The notes under the pieces are model-generated. The model saw only the letters and a list, made by a program, of their open reading frames with translations. It was not told the DNA's origin and did no database searches. A stretch of DNA of 64,000 bases from Nocardioidaceae bacterium (lineage in GTDB: Bacteria; Actinomycetota; Actinomycetes; Propionibacteriales; Nocardioidaceae), in NCBI GenBank assembly GCA_018672315.1, contig CP076053.1, forward strand, positions 2,839,827 through 2,903,826. The letters are read 5' to 3'. This document shows positions 24,470 to 33,436 of the stretch, in pieces. Within the stretch, counting starts at the first letter, position 1. Each line of letters starts with the position of its first letter. The translations under genes were made by a program, and so were the position numbers.

Positions 24470-25438
24470 TCAGGGCAGGCGCGTACGCAGCTGCCCGGCC
24501 GCCTCCGCGTACTCCCGCCGCAGCCGTCCGACGAGATCGGCGACCGACCCGATCGCGTCCACCGCGCCGATGCCCTGGCCCGAGCCCCACACGTCCTTCC
24601 AGGCCTTCGCCTCGGTGCCGCCGGAGCCGAAGTCCATCGCCGAGGCGTCGGAGGTGGGCAGGTCGTCGGGGTCCATGCCGGCGGCCTCGATCGAGCCGCG
24701 CAGGTAGTTGCCGTGCACGCCGGTGAACAGGTTGGAGTAGACGATGTCGTCGGCTCGTGAGTCCACGATCATCTGCTTGTAGCCCTCGACGGTGTTGGCC
24801 TCCCGGGTGGCGAGGAACGCCGAGCCGACGTACGCCAGGTCGGCCCCCGCGGCGAGTGCGGCGAGCACCGAGCGTCCGTGGGCGATGGCGCCGGAGAGCA
24901 TCAGCGGTCCGTCGAACCAGGTGCGGATCTCCTGCACCAGCGCGAACGGCGACATCGTCCCGGCGTGGCCGCCGGCGCCGGCGGCCACGGCGATCAGCCC
25001 GTCGGCGCCCTTCTCGATCGCCTTGCGGGCGAAGCGGTCGTTGATGATGTCGTGCAGCACGATGCCGCCGTAGGAGTGCACGGCCTCGTTGACCTCCTCA
25101 CGCGCCCCGAGCGAGGTGATCACGATCGGCACCTCGTGCTCGACGATGACGGCCATGTCGGTCTCGAGACGCTCGTTGGAGCGGTGGACGATCTGGTTCA
25201 CCGCGAACGGTGCGACGTAGGCGTCCGGGTGGGCCCGGGCGTACGCCGCGTTCGACTCCTCGATGTCGCTCAGCCACTCCTCCAGCAGCTCGGCGGGGCG
25301 GGCGTTGAGCGCCGGGAACGACCCGACGACGCCGGCCTGGCACTGGGCCTTGACCAGGCCGGGGCCCGAGGCGATGAAGAGCGGCGAGGCGAGCACGGGC
25401 ACGGACAGCGGTCCGGCGAGCACGTCGGGCAGGGACAC
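24470..25438 (-). CDS. Nitronate monooxygenase family flavoprotein
   Basis: This 322-aa TIM-barrel protein of the NMO/2-nitropropane dioxygenase family starts at a GTG (25438) with AGGAGC upstream; the frame stays open to 25708 but lacks family sequence there. Family features are VLASPLFIASGPGLVKAQ at the N-terminus, the FMN-binding and catalytic GAGGHAGTMSPF segment, SGAIAHGRSVLAALAAGADLAYVGSAFLAT, and GSGQGIG near the C-terminus. Members oxidise nitronates with FMN, but related proteins act as enoyl-ACP reductases or on other substrates. It diverges from the flavoprotein operon at 25552. Confidence 0.88.
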   Translation of the reverse strand: MSLPDVLAGPLSVPVLASPLFIASGPGLVKAQCQAGVVGSFPALNARPAELLEEWLSDIEESNAAYARAHPDAYVAPFAVNQIVHRSNERLETDMAVIVEHEVPIVITSLGAREEVNEAVHSYGGIVLHDIINDRFARKAIEKGADGLIAVAAGAGGHAGTMSPFALVQEIRTWFDGPLMLSGAIAHGRSVLAALAAGADLAYVGSAFLATREANTVEGYKQMIVDSRADDIVYSNLFTGVHGNYLRGSIEAAGMDPDDLPTSDASAMDFGSGGTEAKAWKDVWGSGQGIGAVDAIGSVADLVGRLRREYAEAAGQLRTRLP

Positions 25439-25551
25439 GGGAGCTCCTTCGAGGCAGGGGCGCCGACCCGGCGTGGGTACGGGCACGAGCAAGCCTGACA
25501 GCGGCGGTGTCATGATGCACACCGTCGCCAGCCCGCAGACAAGGAGTCCTC

Positions 25552-26850
25552 GTGCCTGACCGTCTCGTCGTCGTCGGCGCCTCCCTGGCCGGTCTCCGCG
25601 CCTGCGAGGCGGCACGCAAGGCCGGCTTCGAGGGCGAGGTCGTGCTCGTCGGTGCCGAGCAGCACCTGCCGTACGACCGGCCGCCGCTGTCGAAGGAGTT
25701 CCTGGCACCGGCCTCGGAGGCGGCCGCGACCACCCTGCGCACCGCCGAGGACCTCGCCGAGAAGGGCGTCGAGCTGAGGCTCGGCGTCCGCGCGACCGCG
25801 CTGACCCCGTCGACGGACGCCGACCGGCCCGGCGGGACGGTCACCCTCGAGGACGGTTCGGGCTCATCCGAGGAGTTGGCGTACGACGCCCTCGTCGTCG
25901 CCACCGGCGCCCACGTCCGCACGCTGCCCGACGTCCCTGAGCTCGCCGGACTGCACTACCTCCGCACCCTCGACGACGCCCGCGCGATCGAGGCGGCCCT
26001 GGTCGACGGCGCCCGCGTCGTGGTGATCGGGGCCGGCTTCATCGGCTCGGAGATCGCCTCCGCCGGGGTGAAGCGCGGTCTCGACGTCACCGTCGTCGAG
26101 GCCGACGAGACGCCCTTGCGGCGCGCGGTGGGCGAGCAGATGGGCGTACGCCTCGCCGCGGTCCACGACGACGCCGGCACCCGGCTGCTGCGGGCCACGA
26201 CGGTGGCCCGGGTCCTCGCCGACGCCGACGGGAAGCGCGTCGCGGGCGTGGAGCTCGCCGACGGCACGACGCTCGCCGCCGACCTCGTCGTCGTCGGCAT
26301 CGGCGCGGCCCCCACCACCGACTGGCTGGACGGCTCCGGCATCGAGCTCGACCCGCGCGACGGCGGCGTGGTCTGCGACGAGCACCTCGCGACCTCCGTC
26401 CCGGGTGTGTACGCGGCCGGCGACGTCGCCGCGTGGCACAACCCGCTGCTGGGGGAGCGGCAGCGTCTCGAGCACTGGACCAGTGCGGCGGAGCAGGGCG
26501 GTGCCGCCGGGCGCAACGCGGTCGCCGCCATGAGCGGGCAGGAGGGCACGGCGTACGCGACCGTCCCGTACTTCTGGTCCGACTGGTACGACCACCGCAT
26601 CCAGATGGTCGGCTGGCCCCGTGGCGAGGAGGTCGCCCTCTTCGTCGACACCGAGCACCCGGCGCGCTGGACCGCCCTCTACCGCGAGGGGGACCGCCTC
26701 CGCGGTGCGCTGACGCTGAACGGGCAGGGTGTGATCATGAAGTTCCGCGCGCGTCTGATGAAGGGCGGCGACTGGCAGGACGCGGTCGCGTTCGCCGAGC
26801 AGAAGACGGGGCCGCAAGTCGGGCTCGACCAGGCACGGGAGGACCGATGA
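25552..26850 (+). CDS. FAD-dependent ferredoxin reductase-type oxidoreductase
   Basis: This is a 432-aa protein of the rubredoxin/putidaredoxin reductase family. It has an N-terminal FAD Rossmann motif (VVGASLAGLRACEAA), the YDRPPLSKEFL segment typical of the family, an NAD-binding motif (VVIGAGFIGSEIAS) and the late FAD motif GVYAAGDVAAW, followed by the reductase C-terminal domain (about 330-420). It passes electrons from NAD(P)H to a ferredoxin, probably for a monooxygenase or dioxygenase that is not encoded nearby. GTG start with AGGAG 5 nt upstream. It overlaps the next gene by 4 bp. Confidence 0.92.
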   Translation: MPDRLVVVGASLAGLRACEAARKAGFEGEVVLVGAEQHLPYDRPPLSKEFLAPASEAAATTLRTAEDLAEKGVELRLGVRATALTPSTDADRPGGTVTLEDGSGSSEELAYDALVVATGAHVRTLPDVPELAGLHYLRTLDDARAIEAALVDGARVVVIGAGFIGSEIASAGVKRGLDVTVVEADETPLRRAVGEQMGVRLAAVHDDAGTRLLRATTVARVLADADGKRVAGVELADGTTLAADLVVVGIGAAPTTDWLDGSGIELDPRDGGVVCDEHLATSVPGVYAAGDVAAWHNPLLGERQRLEHWTSAAEQGGAAGRNAVAAMSGQEGTAYATVPYFWSDWYDHRIQMVGWPRGEEVALFVDTEHPARWTALYREGDRLRGALTLNGQGVIMKFRARLMKGGDWQDAVAFAEQKTGPQVGLDQAREDR

Positions 26851-27305
26851 CCAGCGGCACGCCGATGCCTGCACCCGTCCGCGCCTGGCACGCCTTCGCC
26901 GCGCACCCGGATCCCGCGGCGCTGCAGGCGATGCTCGCACCCGACGTGGTCTTCCGGAGCCCGGCGGTGCACCACCCGCAGGACGGGCCGCGGCTGACCT
27001 TCGCCTACCTCTGGGCAGCGGTGCAGGTGCTCGGACCGACGCTGACCTACCACGAGGAGTGGTACTCCGAGTCCTCCGCGGTCCTCGAGTTCACCGCCCG
27101 GCTCGGCGAGGGCGAGGCCACCCGGGACGTGCAGGGCATCGACATGATCCGTTGGAACGCCGAGGGTCTCATCACCGAGTTCACCGTGATGGCGAGGCCG
27201 TTGCGCGGACTCGAAGCCTTGATCGCGCAGATGGCCGAGGCGCTCCGCATCATGTCCGAGCAGGCCGGTGAGCAGTCCGGCGAGCAGGGAACCGAGAGAG
27301 GCTGA
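26847..27305 (+). CDS. SnoaL/NTF2-like protein
   Basis: This 152-aa protein has the cone-like NTF2 fold pattern: an N-terminal helix (VRAWHAFAAHPDPAALQAML), APDVVFRSPAVHHPQDG, and a later beta sheet (IDMIRWNAEGLITEFTVMARP). Members bind small hydrophobic molecules and act as isomerases, hydratases or cyclases; the substrate is unknown here. The ATG overlaps the upstream stop (ATGA) and GGGAGG precedes it. The C-terminus has a repetitive Gln-Ser-Gly-Glu tail. It is translated with the flavoprotein and the SDR. Confidence 0.82.
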   Translation: MTSGTPMPAPVRAWHAFAAHPDPAALQAMLAPDVVFRSPAVHHPQDGPRLTFAYLWAAVQVLGPTLTYHEEWYSESSAVLEFTARLGEGEATRDVQGIDMIRWNAEGLITEFTVMARPLRGLEALIAQMAEALRIMSEQAGEQSGEQGTERG

Positions 27306-27308
27306 CCC

Positions 27309-28103
27309 GTGACCGAGAACCCGAGTGAGAGCGGCCGCCACGTCTTCATCGCCGGCGGCACCTCCGGCATCAACCTCGGCATCGCCGAAGCGTACGCCGC
27401 CGCCGGCGCGCAGGTCGCGGTGCTCGGTCGCTCGCAGGAGAAGATCGACGCCGCCCTCGAGCGGCTCGCCGGGCTCGGCTCCGCGGACCGGGTCGCCGGC
27501 TTCTCCGCGGACGTCCGCGACGCGGAGGCGGTCGGTGACGCGCTAGGGCGGGCGGTCGACCGCTTCGGCACCATCGACGTCGTCGTGGCCGGCAACTTCC
27601 TCGCCCCCGCCGCGGAGATGAGTCCCAACGCCTTCAAGTCCGTGGTCGACATCGACCTGCTCGGCACGTTCAACACGGTGCGGATGGCGTACGAGCACCT
27701 CACCCGGCCCGGTGCCTCGGTCGTCGCCATCACCGCGGCCCAGTCGTGGCTGCCGAGCGCGTGGCAGGCCCACGTCGGGGCCGCGAAGGCCGGGGTGGAC
27801 CAGCTCGTCCGCACCCTCGCCGTCGAGTGGGGGCCCGAGGGAGTGCGCTGCAACGCCGTCGCCCCCGGCCCCATCGAGGGCACCGAGGGCATGAAGCGTC
27901 TCGCGCCGACCGAGAAGTCGGTGCAGGCCTGGACCGATGCGGTGCCGCTGGGGCGCTTCGGCACGCCCGAGGACATCGCCAACGCGGTGCGGTGGATCAG
28001 CTCCCCGCTGGCGTCGTACCTCACCGGTCAGGTCATCAGCGTCGACGGCGGCCTGCAGCTGCTGGGCTCCGGCACCATCGTCTCCGCCGTGACCGCAGGC
28101 TGA
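27309..28103 (+). CDS. SDR protein resembling 2,4-dienoyl-CoA reductase
   Basis: This is a 264-aa short-chain dehydrogenase with the nucleotide-binding GGTSGINLGIA. It matches 2,4-dienoyl-CoA reductases in several places: GNFLAPAAEMSPNAFKSVVDID, QAHVGAAKAGVD and the PGPIEGTEGMKRL segment. As in that subfamily, the classical SDR Tyr of YxxxK is missing (Val in HVGAAK), while Lys is kept. It should reduce conjugated dienoyl-CoA in unsaturated fatty acid breakdown using NADPH. GTG start 3 bp after the previous stop, third gene of the operon. Confidence 0.85.
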   Translation: MTENPSESGRHVFIAGGTSGINLGIAEAYAAAGAQVAVLGRSQEKIDAALERLAGLGSADRVAGFSADVRDAEAVGDALGRAVDRFGTIDVVVAGNFLAPAAEMSPNAFKSVVDIDLLGTFNTVRMAYEHLTRPGASVVAITAAQSWLPSAWQAHVGAAKAGVDQLVRTLAVEWGPEGVRCNAVAPGPIEGTEGMKRLAPTEKSVQAWTDAVPLGRFGTPEDIANAVRWISSPLASYLTGQVISVDGGLQLLGSGTIVSAVTAG

Positions 28104-28142
28104 GGCTGCCTCGCACGAGCCCTCGGGGGCCGTCGCGACGGC

Positions 28143-28637
28143 TCAGTCCCCGGCGTGCCTCTCGGCGTACGCGGCGAAGGGCCGGGCCGGGTCCTCGGCG
28201 CCCGACCGCGTCGTCGGCAGGCTCCGGTCGGCCGGGTCGGCGCCGAGCTCGTCGTAGAAGGTCAGCAGCGACATGTAGCGGCCGCCGTCCTCGTAGTGCT
28301 CGGCCTCCTCCTCCCGCGAGGCGGCGTAGAAGACGTGCTCCGGCTCGGCGTAGTACAGCGCGCTGAGACACATGGGGCACGGGTAGGCCGTGACGTAGAC
28401 GTCGCAGCCCTGCAACGTCGTGCGCCCGAGTCCGGCGAGCTCGCGGATGGCGGTCGTCTCGGCGTGGGCGGTCACGTCGCCGGTCTGCGCGACCTGGTTC
28501 GTGGCCTCGTGCACGACCTCGCCGCTGGCGCGGTCCACCACGACGGTGGCGAAGGGCTTGCCGCCCTCGGCGACGTTGTCGAGGGCCAGCTCGACGGAGC
28601 GGGCGGCGTGGCGGGGGTCGGCCTCATTTGTGGTCAC
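28143..28637 (-). CDS. Cytidine/guanine deaminase family protein
   Basis: This is a 164-aa zinc-dependent deaminase. Visible parts are PFATVVVD, the metal and catalytic HAETTAI (His-Ala-Glu) and the PCPMCLSAL cysteine pair that completes the zinc site. The length and sequence resemble guanine deaminase or nucleoside deaminases (GuaD/TadA superfamily). The C-terminal tail (EDPARPFAAYAE) fits the guanine-deaminase-like group. I chose the GTG at 28637 where similarity begins; the frame stays open to 28994. Confidence 0.85.
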   Translation of the reverse strand: MTTNEADPRHAARSVELALDNVAEGGKPFATVVVDRASGEVVHEATNQVAQTGDVTAHAETTAIRELAGLGRTTLQGCDVYVTAYPCPMCLSALYYAEPEHVFYAASREEEAEHYEDGGRYMSLLTFYDELGADPADRSLPTTRSGAEDPARPFAAYAERHAGD

Positions 28638-28666
28638 GAGGACGCCGTGCCCCGCCCCGTCCCACC

Positions 28667-29377
28667 TCACGCGCCGGGGCGTCCGCGTACGCGGGACAGG
28701 CCCCGGTCGATGCCGAGCAGCAGCACGCCGACCACGACACCGAAGACCAGAATCTGCGCGATGGTGGTCAGCACCGGCCCGTAGCCGCGGTCGACGACGT
28801 TGACGAAGCCGTACGGGTAGGCCTCGATGACCGCCCCGCGGCCGAGCATCCACGCGATCCACGCGGCTGGCAGCAGCAGGGCCGGTCCGAGCACCCGCCA
28901 GGACGTCCAGCCGCGGGGCCCGACCAGCACCCACACCACGACGGTGAGGACCGGCACGACCACGTGCAGGATCGGGTCGGTCAGCCTGGACCACCCCGTG
29001 ACGTCGGTGGTCGGGGCGAGCAGCACCTGGTAGACGACGCCGGTCACCGTGATCATCAGCATCGACGCGAGCAGCAGCACCCGGCGCGTTGCCGTCGGTC
29101 GCACCCCGAGCACGAGAAGCGTCGCCGCAACAGCCACGACGACGTTGCTCCAGATCGTGAAGTAGCTGAGCGTGTCCACCACCCGTGACGCCGCTCCGGC
29201 CGCCCCGCGGGCCGTGTCGCCGTAGAGCCCGGGATCGACCGGGCCGCGGTCGTAGCCGTCCAGGGCCGAGATCAGGACGGTCGCGACGACGCCCGTCCAG
29301 GCCACCGCGGCGAGCAGGGCGTACGCCGGGCGGACCCGGTGCGCGAGGGCCGGATCGCGGTCCGTGGCGGTGACCAT
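28667..29377 (-). CDS. Pr6Pr-family integral membrane protein
   Basis: This is a 236-aa protein with about six membrane segments (roughly 20-40, 72-90, 100-118, 135-152, 160-178 and 205-222). The patterns FTIWSNVVVAVA and YPYGFVNVVDRGY are characteristic of the Pr6Pr family, whose function is unknown. It lies 29 bp upstream of the deaminase gene on the same strand, with no obvious functional link. The upstream ATG at 29377 is preceded by CATACT and 6 nt, a weak leaderless-type arrangement. Confidence 0.8.
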   Translation of the reverse strand: MVTATDRDPALAHRVRPAYALLAAVAWTGVVATVLISALDGYDRGPVDPGLYGDTARGAAGAASRVVDTLSYFTIWSNVVVAVAATLLVLGVRPTATRRVLLLASMLMITVTGVVYQVLLAPTTDVTGWSRLTDPILHVVVPVLTVVVWVLVGPRGWTSWRVLGPALLLPAAWIAWMLGRGAVIEAYPYGFVNVVDRGYGPVLTTIAQILVFGVVVGVLLLGIDRGLSRVRGRPGA

Positions 29378-29465
29378 CGTGGCAGTATGCCGCCCTGCGG
29401 TCTCGGCCCGGCGGCGATCGTGTCGGCCGGGGCGTCGAGTGGTCTCGACAGGGAAGGGGTGGGCG

Positions 29466-31403
29466 GTGGATCTGCTCGCGAACATGGACCTGGCGGCGTA
29501 CATCGCCCTCGTGCTGGTGCTCGCCGTGGCCACGCAGGTCATCGCCTGGCGCCTCGGCGTGCCGGCGCTGGTGCTGCTGCTGATCGTCGGCTTCGGCCTG
29601 GGTCAGGCGGTGGTGCCCGACGAGATCCTGGGCCAGGACCTGCTCTTCGGCGGCACGATGATCGCCGTCGGCATCATCCTGTTCGAGGGTGCGCTGTCGT
29701 TGAACCTGCGAGAGATCCGCGACCTCGGCGCACCGGTGATCCGGCTGTGCTCGGTGGTGGTCGCGATCGCCTGGGTCGGCATCGCGCTGGCCGGCATGGC
29801 CGTGGGTCTGAACGTCGGGCTGGCGTTCCTGCTCGGAGCCATCCTGGTGGTCACGGGCCCGACGGTGATCGGGCCGATCCTGCGTACGCTCCGCCCCACC
29901 AAGCGCACCTCGCTGATGCTCACCTGGGAGGGCATCATCGTCGACCCGATCGGTGCGGCGCTGGCCGTGCTGGTCTTCCAGGCGCTGGTCGCGGGCTCCT
30001 CGGACTCACCGGTGCTGGCGGTGGCGAGCGGCCTCGGGCTGACGCTGCTGGCCGCCTTCGGGGTGGCCCTGCCGGTGGCGTGGCTGATGGAGGTCGCGAT
30101 GCGCCGCCACGTGATCCCCGACCACCTCGAGGGCGTCACGTTCCTGTCCTTCGCGGTCGGCGCGCTGATGGCGTCCAACGCGATCCAGTCCGAGTCGGGC
30201 CTGCTCACGGTGACCGTCATGGGGGTCTACCTCGCCAACCGTCCGGGCCTGCAGCTCGAGCACATCCGGGAGTTCAAGGAGAACCTGCAGGTCCTCTTCA
30301 TCGGTGGCCTCTTCATCGTGCTCGCCGGCCGGGTGACCCCCGAGCAGCTGCTCGGCGTGCTGCCGCAGGCGCTGGCACTGGCCGTCCTGCTGGTGCTGGT
30401 CGTGCGGCCGGTCTCGATCCACCTCGGGCTGCTGGGCACGAACGTGAGCAAGGAGGAGGTGCGTCTGCTCTCGGGCATGGCACCGCGCGGCATCGTGGCC
30501 GCCGCCGTGGTCAGCACCTTCGCCCAGGAGTTCCAGCACTACGCGGAGGAGAGAGCCGACGCCGCCGCGGCGGCGCCACCGGAGCGGGCGGAGTCGCTGC
30601 GGCAGTCCGCGGACCGGCTGAGCACCATCGCGGGCAACGCCGACGAGCTCGTCGCCATCGCGTTCATCGTCATCGTCATCACCGTCGCCCTGTACGGCCT
30701 GGGCGTGGGCCGCCTCGCGCGTCGCCTCGGCCTGGCCGCCGACCGCCGTGAGGGCGTGCTCTTCGTCGGGTCCTCGGCCTGGGCGGTGCAGGCGGCCCAG
30801 CGGCTCAACGAGGAGGGCGTGGCGACGCTCAACGTCGCCCGGGACTACACCGACCTCGCCGGGGCCCGGCGCGCCGGGGTGCCGAACGTCGCCGCCAACA
30901 TCCTCTCCGAGTACGCCGTGCGCGACCTCGACATGTCCGGCATCAAGAGCCTCGTCGCCGGCACCGGCAACGACGAGACCAACGCGACGTCGGGCCGGCA
31001 GTTCGCGCAGGTGCTGGGCCGGGCGAACGTCTACCAGCTGGCACGTGCGGAGGAGCTGGCGACGACCTCGAGCTCACGGTGGGTGCCGGCCGAGCACCTC
31101 TCGGCGCGCACCGCGTTCCAGCCCCCCTCGACCTTCGACGAGCTCGACGAGCTCATCGAGCAGGGCGCCGTGGTCAAGCGCACGGGGCTGAGCCGTGAGT
31201 TCACCTCGCGGGACTTCCGCGACTTCTACGGCGACGACGCGGTGGTGATGTTCGTGGTCGAGGACGGCGTGGTGACCGTAGTGGACCAGGAGAGCGAGCT
31301 GCCCCACGACACCGGGGCGCTCATCGCCCTGGTGGTGCCGAAGGACCGCGAGACGACCCAGCTCGGCGAGGAGGCCAAGGTCGGTCGCTCGCCCGAGCTC
31401 TGA
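29466..31403 (+). CDS. CPA1-type Na+/H+ (cation/proton) antiporter
   Basis: This 645-aa protein starts at a GTG (29466) behind GGAAGGGG; the frame is open from 29364. About 12 hydrophobic segments fill residues 1-430 (for example GPTVIGPILRTLRPTKRTS and EGIIVDPIGAALAVL, whose acidic residue matches the ion-binding site of CPA1 exchangers). A hydrophilic C-terminal part (about 430-645) looks like a TrkA-N/RCK-type Rossmann regulatory domain (VLFVGSSAWAVQAAQRLNEEG, NDETNATSGRQFAQ). It should expel sodium or potassium in exchange for protons and respond to a cytoplasmic ligand. Confidence 0.88.
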   Translation: MDLLANMDLAAYIALVLVLAVATQVIAWRLGVPALVLLLIVGFGLGQAVVPDEILGQDLLFGGTMIAVGIILFEGALSLNLREIRDLGAPVIRLCSVVVAIAWVGIALAGMAVGLNVGLAFLLGAILVVTGPTVIGPILRTLRPTKRTSLMLTWEGIIVDPIGAALAVLVFQALVAGSSDSPVLAVASGLGLTLLAAFGVALPVAWLMEVAMRRHVIPDHLEGVTFLSFAVGALMASNAIQSESGLLTVTVMGVYLANRPGLQLEHIREFKENLQVLFIGGLFIVLAGRVTPEQLLGVLPQALALAVLLVLVVRPVSIHLGLLGTNVSKEEVRLLSGMAPRGIVAAAVVSTFAQEFQHYAEERADAAAAAPPERAESLRQSADRLSTIAGNADELVAIAFIVIVITVALYGLGVGRLARRLGLAADRREGVLFVGSSAWAVQAAQRLNEEGVATLNVARDYTDLAGARRAGVPNVAANILSEYAVRDLDMSGIKSLVAGTGNDETNATSGRQFAQVLGRANVYQLARAEELATTSSSRWVPAEHLSARTAFQPPSTFDELDELIEQGAVVKRTGLSREFTSRDFRDFYGDDAVVMFVVEDGVVTVVDQESELPHDTGALIALVVPKDRETTQLGEEAKVGRSPEL

Positions 31404-31446
31404 GCACACCCCGCACCGACCCAGCGACGTCTCAGGAGGAATGCCC

Positions 31447-32334
31447 GTGGGAGCCCGACGAGTCGACCAGGTGCCCGAGTCCGGGCTCGCCCTGACGGTG
31501 CTGGGAAGCGGCGGACCGTTCCTGCGCGAGGACCTCGTGCCGCGGCGCATGTCCTCGGCGTACGTCGTGTGGCTCGACGGACGCGCACGCCTCCTCGTGG
31601 ACGCCGGCGGAGGGGTGTTCCACGGTCTCGCGCACCTCACGGAGCACGCGGGACGCTCCTTCGACGTCAACGATCTCGACGCGGTCGTGCTGACCCACCT
31701 GCACGCCGACCACTCCGGTGGTCTCCCACCGGTCGTCTTCGCGATGCTGATGGCCGGCCGCGACCGTCCGCTGCAGGTGCGTGGCCCGTCGGCCGGAGAC
31801 CGCCAGCCCGGGATCGAGGAGGTCTGCGACCTGCTCTTCGGGAGCCAGGGCGCCTGGCGGTACCTGCACCGCTTCGACCGGTTCGCGCTGGAGGTCGCCG
31901 ACGCCCCGTCCGACACCGGCGACCCGACGATCCATCGCACCCTCGACCTGGGGGAGCTGCAGGTCACCTCGGTGGGCGTGCCCCACGGGGTGGTGCCCTC
32001 CATCGGTCTCCGCGTGGGGGCGGGCGAGGCCTCGATCGCCTTCAGCGGCGACGTCTGCGGTCTGCACGGACCGCTCATCCGGCTCGCGAAGGACACGGAC
32101 CTCTTCGTCCACGACCTGTCCCTGCCAGAGCGACAGGTGCCGCACGGACACCTGCACGCCAAGCCCAGCGAGGTCGGTGAGCACGCCCACCGGTCCGGCA
32201 CGCAGGCCCTGCTGCTCACGCACCTCATGCCGGCCCTGGAGCCGGAGCTCGACGACGCGCTCGGCATCGTCGCCGACCACTACCGCGGGCCCACGATGGT
32301 CGCGGAGGACGGAGCGTCGTACGCGATCGGCTGA
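31447..32334 (+). CDS. Metallo-beta-lactamase-fold hydrolase
   Basis: This is a 295-aa protein with the zinc motif THLHADHSGG, an N-terminal LTVLGSGGPFLRED and distal metal-site segments (FSGDVCG, HAKPSEVGEHA, LLLTHLMP). The layout resembles the RNase Z/arylsulfatase-like group of the superfamily. Start choice: an ATG at 31441 sits directly against AGGAGG (31434-31439), too close; the GTG at 31447 has a normal 7-nt spacing. Substrate unknown. Confidence 0.85.
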   Translation: MGARRVDQVPESGLALTVLGSGGPFLREDLVPRRMSSAYVVWLDGRARLLVDAGGGVFHGLAHLTEHAGRSFDVNDLDAVVLTHLHADHSGGLPPVVFAMLMAGRDRPLQVRGPSAGDRQPGIEEVCDLLFGSQGAWRYLHRFDRFALEVADAPSDTGDPTIHRTLDLGELQVTSVGVPHGVVPSIGLRVGAGEASIAFSGDVCGLHGPLIRLAKDTDLFVHDLSLPERQVPHGHLHAKPSEVGEHAHRSGTQALLLTHLMPALEPELDDALGIVADHYRGPTMVAEDGASYAIG

Positions 32335-32358
32335 GGGCTGCCCCGTCGGGACGAGAGC

Positions 32359-33315
32359 TCAGCCCTTCATCGAGACGCCCTCGCGCCAGTAGCCCATGAA
32401 GGCGACCTGCGTACGCGGCACCTGCAGCTCCGTGACCAGCGCACGACGCAGCGTGGTCACCGTGCGTGACTCGCCGGCGATCCAGGCGTAGAGGTCGGCG
32501 TACCGCTCCTCGGCCGCGGTGTCCGACGCCGCCACGCCGTCACCGCTCGCGGAGTAGGTCGGGGTCTCCCACAGCAGGTCCGGCACCTCCGAGGAGTCCG
32601 CGTCCGCCTCGTGCGCTCCGGCCGGCAACCCGAGGTCGGCACGCACCCGCCGGACGGCACGGCTGCCGGGTGCGGCCCCGTGCCTGGGGAGCCACACGAC
32701 CTCGACGCCGCGGGTGTCGGGCAGGTCGAGCACGTCGGCGGCGTCCGGCACCTCGAGGTAGGCCCGGCCGCGGTAGCCGTCGGGCAGGTCGGCGAGCACG
32801 CGCGCGATGGCGGGCACGGCCGTCTCGTCGCCGACCAGCAGCAGCTCACGGCGGTTCCCGGGGTCGAACTCGACCCCGGCGTACGCCTCGGTCGCCCGGT
32901 GCGGCAGCACCAGCTGGACGCGGTCGCCCGGGCGGGCGGCGAGGGCCCAGGCGCAGGCCGGCCCGGCCGGGCGCTGCGCGTCGGGCTCGTGGACGACCAT
33001 GTCGATGACCACCCGGGTCGCGGCGCCCTCCCCGACGACGTCGCGCACCGTGTACGTGCGGATGGGGCTGCGCTCGGCCTCGGGCTGCGCGAGCCAGTCG
33101 ACGTACCACTGCTCGGGGTCCTGCGGCAGCGGCGCGAGCCGACCACCGGGTCCGGGGAAGATCATCTTGCAGCGGGCGTCGTAGCCGGGCCGTCCGACGT
33201 CCGCCAGCGCCGGTGAGGCCAGCGCGACCCGGACGAAGGCGGGGGACAGACGGGTCACCTCGGCGACCTCGACCTCGGCCACCAGCATGCTGGGGGCGGC
33301 GACGGTGGTGCTCAT
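32359..33315 (-). CDS. Siderophore-interacting protein (ViuB/FAD reductase family)
   Basis: This 318-aa protein is of the SIP family, which reduces ferric siderophores in the cytoplasm to release iron. It has the FAD-binding RTYTVRDV motif, a central segment KMIFPGPGG, the family signature ELLLVGDETAVPAIARVL and a C-terminal GYWREG. ATG at 33315 with GAGGAG upstream. It is divergent from the siderophore importer at 33437 and shares the iron box at 33397-33415, so both should be induced by iron shortage. Confidence 0.92.
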   Translation of the reverse strand: MSTTVAAPSMLVAEVEVAEVTRLSPAFVRVALASPALADVGRPGYDARCKMIFPGPGGRLAPLPQDPEQWYVDWLAQPEAERSPIRTYTVRDVVGEGAATRVVIDMVVHEPDAQRPAGPACAWALAARPGDRVQLVLPHRATEAYAGVEFDPGNRRELLLVGDETAVPAIARVLADLPDGYRGRAYLEVPDAADVLDLPDTRGVEVVWLPRHGAAPGSRAVRRVRADLGLPAGAHEADADSSEVPDLLWETPTYSASGDGVAASDTAAEERYADLYAWIAGESRTVTTLRRALVTELQVPRTQVAFMGYWREGVSMKG

Positions 33316-33396
33316 GCGGGCTCCTCGGGTGTCCTCGTGCTGACGCGTGAGCCGGACCACAGTGAGCGGGGGTCGTGGACCGGCGGAAGCGTGTGC

Positions 33397-33415
33397 TTAG
33401 GTATGCCTTACCTAA
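33397..33415. promoter_or_regulatory. IdeR/DtxR iron box
   Basis: The 19-bp TTAGGTATGCCTTACCTAA closely matches the IdeR/DtxR consensus TTAGGTTAGSCTAACCTAA and is nearly palindromic. It lies between the divergent siderophore-interacting protein gene (start 33315) and the importer operon (start 33437), 21 bp before the latter ATG. Iron-loaded IdeR/DtxR would block both promoters. Confidence 0.9.
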
Positions 33416-33436
33416 TCTACTGCACAGGAGCTCCCC

